From the NCBI GenBank assembly GCA_015493505.1, contig WGDA01000055.1:1-42810 (forward strand): 42,810 bases of DNA, read 5' to 3'. The stretch comes from Pseudomonadota bacterium (GTDB lineage Bacteria; Desulfobacterota; S145-22). The notes below the pieces were generated by a model, which did not search any database, was not told the DNA's origin, and worked only from the letters and a program-made list of their open reading frames with translations. Shown here in pieces: positions 37,681 through 42,810 of this stretch. The translations under genes were made by a program, and so were the position numbers. How positions within the stretch are numbered: the first letter of the stretch is position 1; each line of letters begins with the position of its first letter.

Positions 37681-38427
37681 CTAAACGCCAAAATAGGCAG
37701 ATTTTACCTCGGGATTTTCCATAAGTTCCCGACCGGTTCCCGACAAAACCAGCATTCCGTTTTCAATAATGTATCCCCGATCGATGATGGGGAGAACAGG
37801 ACGGGCAAATTGCTCACTGATTATGATGGTTACGCCCTGAGATTTTCTGATATCTTTGATGGCGCTGACCAACCGCGTCTGCATGGCGGGGCTCAACCCC
37901 AAAAGAGGTTCGTCCAGCAGTAGCAGTTTGGGACCTGCCACAAGCGCCATCCCGATCGCCAGCATTTGCTGTTCCCCACCGCTGAGAAATCCAGCCCGTT
38001 TTTTCCTATAATCCTTCAAAGCTGGAAACAATTCGAAAATGTATGCCACCATTCTTTTTAAATGGGATTTAGAACGCAGGTATGCCGCAATTCTTAGGTT
38101 TTCCATCACATCACTTTCGGGGAAAATGGGATGCCGTTCACGGCAGAGGATTATTCCCTTCCGGACCCGATGAACGGCCAAAAGATCTGTGATATTCTCT
38201 CCCATATAATCGATTCTACCCATTATGGTAATGCGTTCCCCACCCTTGCGGCGCTCCTTGATCTTCAGATCGAGGGTCAGACCGGCAATGGTATTCAGCA
38301 AGGTTGATTTTCCCGCGCTGTTGGAACCGATCACCCCTACGATCTCCCCTTCCTTCACCTTAAGGGAAAGGTCGTTGATGGCCAGGGCATTTTCGTAAAA
38401 GACCATGAGATTCCGGATGGTCAGCAT
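37681..38427 (-). CDS. livF: Branched-chain amino acid-type ABC transporter ATP-binding protein LivF
   Basis: Walker A GSNSAGKST; signature LSGGEQQML; LLLDEPLLGLSP. Confidence 0.92.
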   Translation of the reverse strand: MLTIRNLMVFYENALAINDLSLKVKEGEIVGVIGSNSAGKSTLLNTIAGLTLDLKIKERRKGGERITIMGRIDYMGENITDLLAVHRVRKGIILCRERHPIFPESDVMENLRIAAYLRSKSHLKRMVAYIFELFPALKDYRKKRAGFLSGGEQQMLAIGMALVAGPKLLLLDEPLLGLSPAMQTRLVSAIKDIRKSQGVTIIISEQFARPVLPIIDRGYIIENGMLVLSGTGRELMENPEVKSAYFGV

Positions 38428-39197
38428 CCAATTTCCTCTTTCGCTACATCCTCACTTCCAAGGTAAGCTTCCTTTACTTCTGGAGCGTTCATAACCTCTT
38501 CCGGCGTTCCTTCAGCAATTTTTCGCCCGAAATTCAGCACAAGGACATGCCCCGTAATTTGAAACAGCTCAAGCAGTCGATGCTCGATCATGACAATGGC
38601 AATGCCCTCGTCCCGTAATTTTTCAATGATGGGAACAGTACTCGTAACCTCGGCAATACTCATCCCGGAAAAGAGCTCGTCCAGAATAATAACCTCCGGC
38701 CTCAAGGCAATACATCGTCCCAGCTCCAGGCGCTTGAGATATCCATGGGGAAGATTCCGGGCATCTTTATAGGGAACGGAGGAATCCCGTTCGAAACCCA
38801 CTTCCTCCAGGATATCCATGGCCACGGCATCTCTGTCTCCATATTTTCCTCCCACGAGCCGGCGCACCCGGGGAGAGAAAAGTGACGGAATCAGGTTCTT
38901 GTAGGCGGGGAGCTGATAAAAAGGTCGAATCATCTGGAATGTCCGGGCAATTCCCATATCCGTGATGGTATAAGGCGGACATCCCGTGATATCCTTTCCT
39001 TTGAAAAAGATTTTCCCTTTATCTGGGCGGATGAATCCTGTAATAATGTTTACCAGGGTTGTTTTCCCGGAACCATTCGGACCAATGATTCCAATCACTT
39101 CCCCCTTCTTTAATTTAAAAGTAACCCCATTGACCGCGACAACGCCACCGAAATGTTTTGAAACATTAGAGACAGTCAAAAGGGAATCAGTCCTCAC
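38421..39197 (-). CDS. livG: Branched-chain amino acid-type ABC transporter ATP-binding protein LivG
   Basis: VSKHFGGVVAVNGVTF; GPNGSGKTTLVNIITGFIRPDKG; GIARTFQMIRPF; VIMIEHRLLELF-like tail (IAIVMIEHRLLELFQI). Confidence 0.92.
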   Translation of the reverse strand: MRTDSLLTVSNVSKHFGGVVAVNGVTFKLKKGEVIGIIGPNGSGKTTLVNIITGFIRPDKGKIFFKGKDITGCPPYTITDMGIARTFQMIRPFYQLPAYKNLIPSLFSPRVRRLVGGKYGDRDAVAMDILEEVGFERDSSVPYKDARNLPHGYLKRLELGRCIALRPEVIILDELFSGMSIAEVTSTVPIIEKLRDEGIAIVMIEHRLLELFQITGHVLVLNFGRKIAEGTPEEVMNAPEVKEAYLGSEDVAKEEIGC

Positions 39198-40228
39198 TTG
39201 TCTACCTCAACCCAGCGCTCAATCTGCTCGTATTTCCTTCGGATAAAATGGAAAAGCCCTTCCGGTAAGCCTACGACGGCAAACACGAGGAAAAGACCGT
39301 AAAAGACGATTCTCAAGGCGCCCAAAGCTCTCAATATTTCTGATAAAGGAACAAGAATAAAAGCACCCAACAGAGGTCCCGCAAAGGATCCCATCCCTCC
39401 CACGGCCGCTGCCGCAATAGGCAGAATCGAGTAATCCAGGGCAAACCCCGGCATTCCGGCAAACATGTCGTGATGCGCCCCATAGGCGCCGGCAAAACAT
39501 CCTACAGCGCCCGCAAGAAACAGAACTTGTGTCTTGTACCAGTAGATATTGATACCAGAGCTCATAATGGCTCGATCGTTGTCATTGATTCCCTTGATGA
39601 CCAAACCATAATCAGATCCTTCCAAACGGCGAAAACCAAAAAAAGCGACGAGTAATGCAATCTGTATCAGACAAAAAGAGATCCAGTGGTTAGGAAACGA
39701 ATCTATCCCTGTCAAGCCATTCGTTCCGCCCAGGATCCGTGTGGCCTCTACAAGGCGAGAGAACATCAGAGGCAGGACCAGGGTCACCATGGCAAAATAG
39801 ATTCCACGGAGCCGTAAAACCGGCAGTAACATCAGGGCGCATAAAAGCCCGCCTCCGACAGTGGCAATCGGAACAGTCAAATATATAGGAAAGCCCCACG
39901 AGGCATTTAAGGCCCCGGCAATATAAGCTCCTACACCATAGAAAAGCGATTGTCCCAGCGAAATCAGGCCGGTCATATACAGCAATTCCCAGCTCACCGC
40001 CAGCAAGGCATAAATGGCGGTAGAAGCGATCACTTCCTGCCAGTAAAGGCTGAAAAAGGGAACGACAGCTAAAAGCCCAACAACCGGTAACAACCTTGGA
40101 AAAGCGAGATAAAGAATCTCACGATAAGAGTTCAGGGCATAGATCCCATCCGATCTTACCTTGATTCCCCGATCAATCCTCTCCTTACGCTTCGTCATAA
40201 CTTTTTTATCACTAAACTCGCTCTTCAA
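39194..40228 (-). CDS. livM: Branched-chain amino acid-type ABC transporter permease LivM
   Basis: Multi-TM; LLAVSWELLYMTGLISLGQSLFYGVGAYIAG; AAAVGGMGSFAGPLLGAFIL. Confidence 0.92.
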   Translation of the reverse strand: MKSEFSDKKVMTKRKERIDRGIKVRSDGIYALNSYREILYLAFPRLLPVVGLLAVVPFFSLYWQEVIASTAIYALLAVSWELLYMTGLISLGQSLFYGVGAYIAGALNASWGFPIYLTVPIATVGGGLLCALMLLPVLRLRGIYFAMVTLVLPLMFSRLVEATRILGGTNGLTGIDSFPNHWISFCLIQIALLVAFFGFRRLEGSDYGLVIKGINDNDRAIMSSGINIYWYKTQVLFLAGAVGCFAGAYGAHHDMFAGMPGFALDYSILPIAAAAVGGMGSFAGPLLGAFILVPLSEILRALGALRIVFYGLFLVFAVVGLPEGLFHFIRRKYEQIERWVEVDK

Positions 40229-41084
40229 GTTCCTTCTGTTTGCCGAAAAGCCCGGACGGCTTGATGACCAAAACCAACGCCATAGCAGCCAAACTGACCA
40301 GAATCATCCATCGTGGTTCAAAAAAATTAGCTGTCAGCGTCTGGACATATCCGATAACAAGGCCAGCTACGATAACCCCCACAGAACTCCCCAATCCGCC
40401 AACAATGCAGACAGCCAGAGCATCTATCAGAACCTCATAGCCGTTTTCCACGGAAATCGTTCCCAGGGGCAGGATGACAATGGCTGCCATGGCTGCCAGA
40501 CTTGAACCCAACGCCAGGCTTATGGCTCCGATTCGGTCAGGGTCAATTCCCAGGGTCAATGCCGTCACATCATCCTGTGCAATGGCCCGAAATGCCAATC
40601 CCACCTTTGAATAATGGATAAAAAAATAAAATGCCACAGCAAATGCGACGGCGATGATTCCGATAATGAGGCGCTGGTAATCGACATAATTGCCAAAAAT
40701 AGGGACACTTCCATCAATAAAAACCGGCAATGAATATTTAACGCCAACAAAATCAAAATAGCGGAAAAGCTCCATAATGGCCAGTCCCAGACCAAATGTC
40801 GCCATCACCTCAGAAAGCGAAAGTCCTCTGACCCTCAAAAGGATGAACCGGTAGATCAGGTATCCCAGCAAAAACGTGCAAACAAAGGTAAGAAAGATTG
40901 AAAGCAGATAATTGATTCCCAGCGAATTGAGAAATATCCAGGTAAGAAAACCAGAGAAAATATAGATGGCCCCATAAGCGAAGTTAGCCACCCCACTAAT
41001 CCCGAATGTCAGGTTGAACCCCATAGCCACCAAAACCAGGATTGAACTGTTGATAAAACCATAAATGATAATGGTGCCTAACAT
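40212..41084 (-). CDS. livH: Branched-chain amino acid-type ABC transporter permease LivH
   Basis: Multi-TM; GFNLTFGISGVANFAYGAIY; AVCIVGGLGSSVGVIVAGLVIGYVQTL. Confidence 0.92.
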   Translation of the reverse strand: MLGTIIIYGFINSSILVLVAMGFNLTFGISGVANFAYGAIYIFSGFLTWIFLNSLGINYLLSIFLTFVCTFLLGYLIYRFILLRVRGLSLSEVMATFGLGLAIMELFRYFDFVGVKYSLPVFIDGSVPIFGNYVDYQRLIIGIIAVAFAVAFYFFIHYSKVGLAFRAIAQDDVTALTLGIDPDRIGAISLALGSSLAAMAAIVILPLGTISVENGYEVLIDALAVCIVGGLGSSVGVIVAGLVIGYVQTLTANFFEPRWMILVSLAAMALVLVIKPSGLFGKQKELEERV

Positions 41085-41119
41085 GTCACCCCATTACAAG
41101 TTTAATAACCGGCTGATCG

Positions 41120-41164
41120 GGCAATGAAGCCGGGAGGTTGCATCACCCCCCCGACTTCATCGCC
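41120..41164 (-). terminator. Intercistronic stem-loop between livK and livH
   Basis: GGCAATGAAGCCGGGAGG / CCCCCCGACTTCATCGCC, 15 of 18 positions paired, ~9-nt loop; no clear U-tract. Confidence 0.55.
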
Positions 41165-41174
41165 TGTACCCTAA

Positions 41175-42452
41175 CTATTTCAGTGACTTCAATCCTGCCG
41201 GAAGTTCTATTTTCCCTTCCGCAATGTTGGGTGGGAAGACAATCTGGCGTGTTCCATTCTTACGCCACTGGATCATACATCCCATAGCCGTTTTGGCGGG
41301 ATCCATGCCAAAGATTACCTGATGGTCTTTCCCAAAACGGATGTGGCCCATGGCACCGTCCCGACTCGTTTTTTCAAGCGCAGCGACAACCTTGTCCCCA
41401 TCAACCGTCCCGGCCCGTTCTATCGCCTCTTTCAGAATATACACCATTTCATATGCAGGTGCAGGGCCGTGACCCGCTTCAATCGGCTTACCGTATTTAC
41501 GCTTGTAGTCATTAAAAAAGGTGACAGATTTCGGAATCTTCGGGCATGGTACATCCCCGACCTCGAAAATCGCATTAATCGCGCCGGCAATCTTATGATC
41601 GAAGGTTTTCCAGGCATTGGGCCCCGCCAGAGGGGAGATAAATCCTGCCATAAGCGCGGGTATCTTCATAGATTTCCACTGCTTCACGAGAATCCCGCTT
41701 TGTGGCATGTCGAAAATCGGAAGAATTACCTGGGCCCCACCTGATTTAGCCTTCATCAAACCGGATGAAAAATCAGAAGATCCGGTGGGATAAGCCTGCC
41801 GTCCCACGACTTTCCACCCGGCCTTTTTAAAATAAAGCTTGATCATCAAATCTCCGGTCTTTCTCGCCCACGCCACATCCTGATTCATGATGTAAACCTT
41901 GTTGAATCCAAACTGTTTGTTCAGGTAGGCCATGGTCCCTGCCAGATACTTAATGAGATAAACGGCGTTAAGGCAAACCCTGAAGGTATATTTATATTTC
42001 TTGTAATGTTTGATGACCTTTCTCTGCATGACCGGAGACATGGCTATCCCCAGAAGTGTCGGAACCTTGTATTTTGCAACCAGATCCATACACGCTATCG
42101 CCGCTTCGGACCTGAACGATCCAATCACGATAAAATTCGCTTTATCCTCCAGAATGACCTTTTTATATGCTTTGATAACTTCAGATACAGGAACCCCCGG
42201 TTCCGCGCCTCGCGCGTCAATCGCCACCACTTTGAAAGGTCTTTTTACATTCCCGACCTTAACTCCTCCAGCCTTATTAATTTCTTCTACAGCCAGTTTA
42301 ACAGCCTTGAGACCCTCTTTCCCTTCCAGGAAGCCCAAAGAAGTTGGTACACCCAGAATGATGGGTTTTGCTGCGCGCGCTTGAGGAACAACCCCTGCGA
42401 CACCAACTATCACGAATACCAACGCCGTAAAAAGTAAAATTGTCCGTTTCAT
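41175..42452 (-). CDS. livK: ABC transporter substrate-binding protein, LivK type
   Basis: Signal peptide MKRTILLFTALVFVIVGVAGVVPQARA; periplasmic-binding fold (LGVPTSLGFLEGKEGLKAVKLAVEEINKAGGVKV). Confidence 0.92.
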   Translation of the reverse strand: MKRTILLFTALVFVIVGVAGVVPQARAAKPIILGVPTSLGFLEGKEGLKAVKLAVEEINKAGGVKVGNVKRPFKVVAIDARGAEPGVPVSEVIKAYKKVILEDKANFIVIGSFRSEAAIACMDLVAKYKVPTLLGIAMSPVMQRKVIKHYKKYKYTFRVCLNAVYLIKYLAGTMAYLNKQFGFNKVYIMNQDVAWARKTGDLMIKLYFKKAGWKVVGRQAYPTGSSDFSSGLMKAKSGGAQVILPIFDMPQSGILVKQWKSMKIPALMAGFISPLAGPNAWKTFDHKIAGAINAIFEVGDVPCPKIPKSVTFFNDYKRKYGKPIEAGHGPAPAYEMVYILKEAIERAGTVDGDKVVAALEKTSRDGAMGHIRFGKDHQVIFGMDPAKTAMGCMIQWRKNGTRQIVFPPNIAEGKIELPAGLKSLK

Positions 42453-42616
42453 GTTCCCTCCTTTTTAAAACATGTTTTGCATTTCAAGGGGGATTATCTC
42501 CCTTGCTTATCTCTTTTATCCCGAGAATCAAATTTCATAAGGCAACTTGCGTGACCCTCGCTTTTTAAGAGTGTTTCCAAACAATAACAAACAACGTCTC
42601 CTTGGAAGGATGTTTT

Positions 42617-42645
42617 AAATTATATTGAATCGCTTACGTTGTCAA
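42617..42645 (-). promoter_or_regulatory. Possible promoter of the liv operon
   Basis: Minus strand TTGACA (42645-42640) followed by TATAAT/TAATTT at spacing 15 or 17. Confidence 0.35.
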
Positions 42646-42810
42646 TAAATTCTTGGATCCCCAAAATCCGCGATTGGTTTTATGTGTTCCAGGGGTTTGA
42701 GCTTTTCTGGTTTCAAAAAGCCCTTTCTCAGAGTCAGAGAGTCTCAGTCAAGGGTGATAAGAGGTCCCCTGAGGTCCATTTATGCCATCCCTTTACGTCA
42801 TCTCTTCCCC

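Noticed and set aside
36936-37724. 262-aa plus-strand ORF opposite the acyl-CoA ligase
   Set aside because: Antisense of a strong AMP-dependent synthetase; no RBS or domain support.

Overview
The window has two parts. Bases ~1-10,700 look like an accessory/defence-type island. It holds the 3' part of a disrupted type III-like DNA methyltransferase; a tightly overlapping three-gene cassette of unknown function with its own promoter and operator-like dyad; a RelE-like/UvrD-type helicase fusion; a membrane protein plus DUF2971 pair; a Fic protein; a NYN-domain protein; a repeat-rich ~960 bp intergenic stretch; and a Panacea (PanAT-type) toxin-antitoxin pair. Bases ~10,800-42,810 are mostly core chromosome: dprA-topA, rpmH-rnpA-yidD-yidC-jag-mnmE, a perfect consensus parS overlapping the start of a radical SAM gene, a rhomboid protease, a heavily decayed glcD-like pseudogene, a korDABC-type 2-oxoacid:ferredoxin oxidoreductase operon, two PAS histidine kinases (one with a degenerate receiver), a lytic transglycosylase, pgsA, rarA, folC, an RNase H-like gene abutting rnpB, lpxC behind a sigma-54-type promoter, and a fadD-like/livFGMHK cluster. 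The gene repertoire and order suggest a Desulfobacterota-like bacterium (inference only). The best candidates for something undescribed are the three-gene cassette with the downstream RelE-UvrD fusion (1690-5502) and the AT-rich membrane/DUF2971 pair (5512-6823). All family calls come from reading the sequence; no database search was run.
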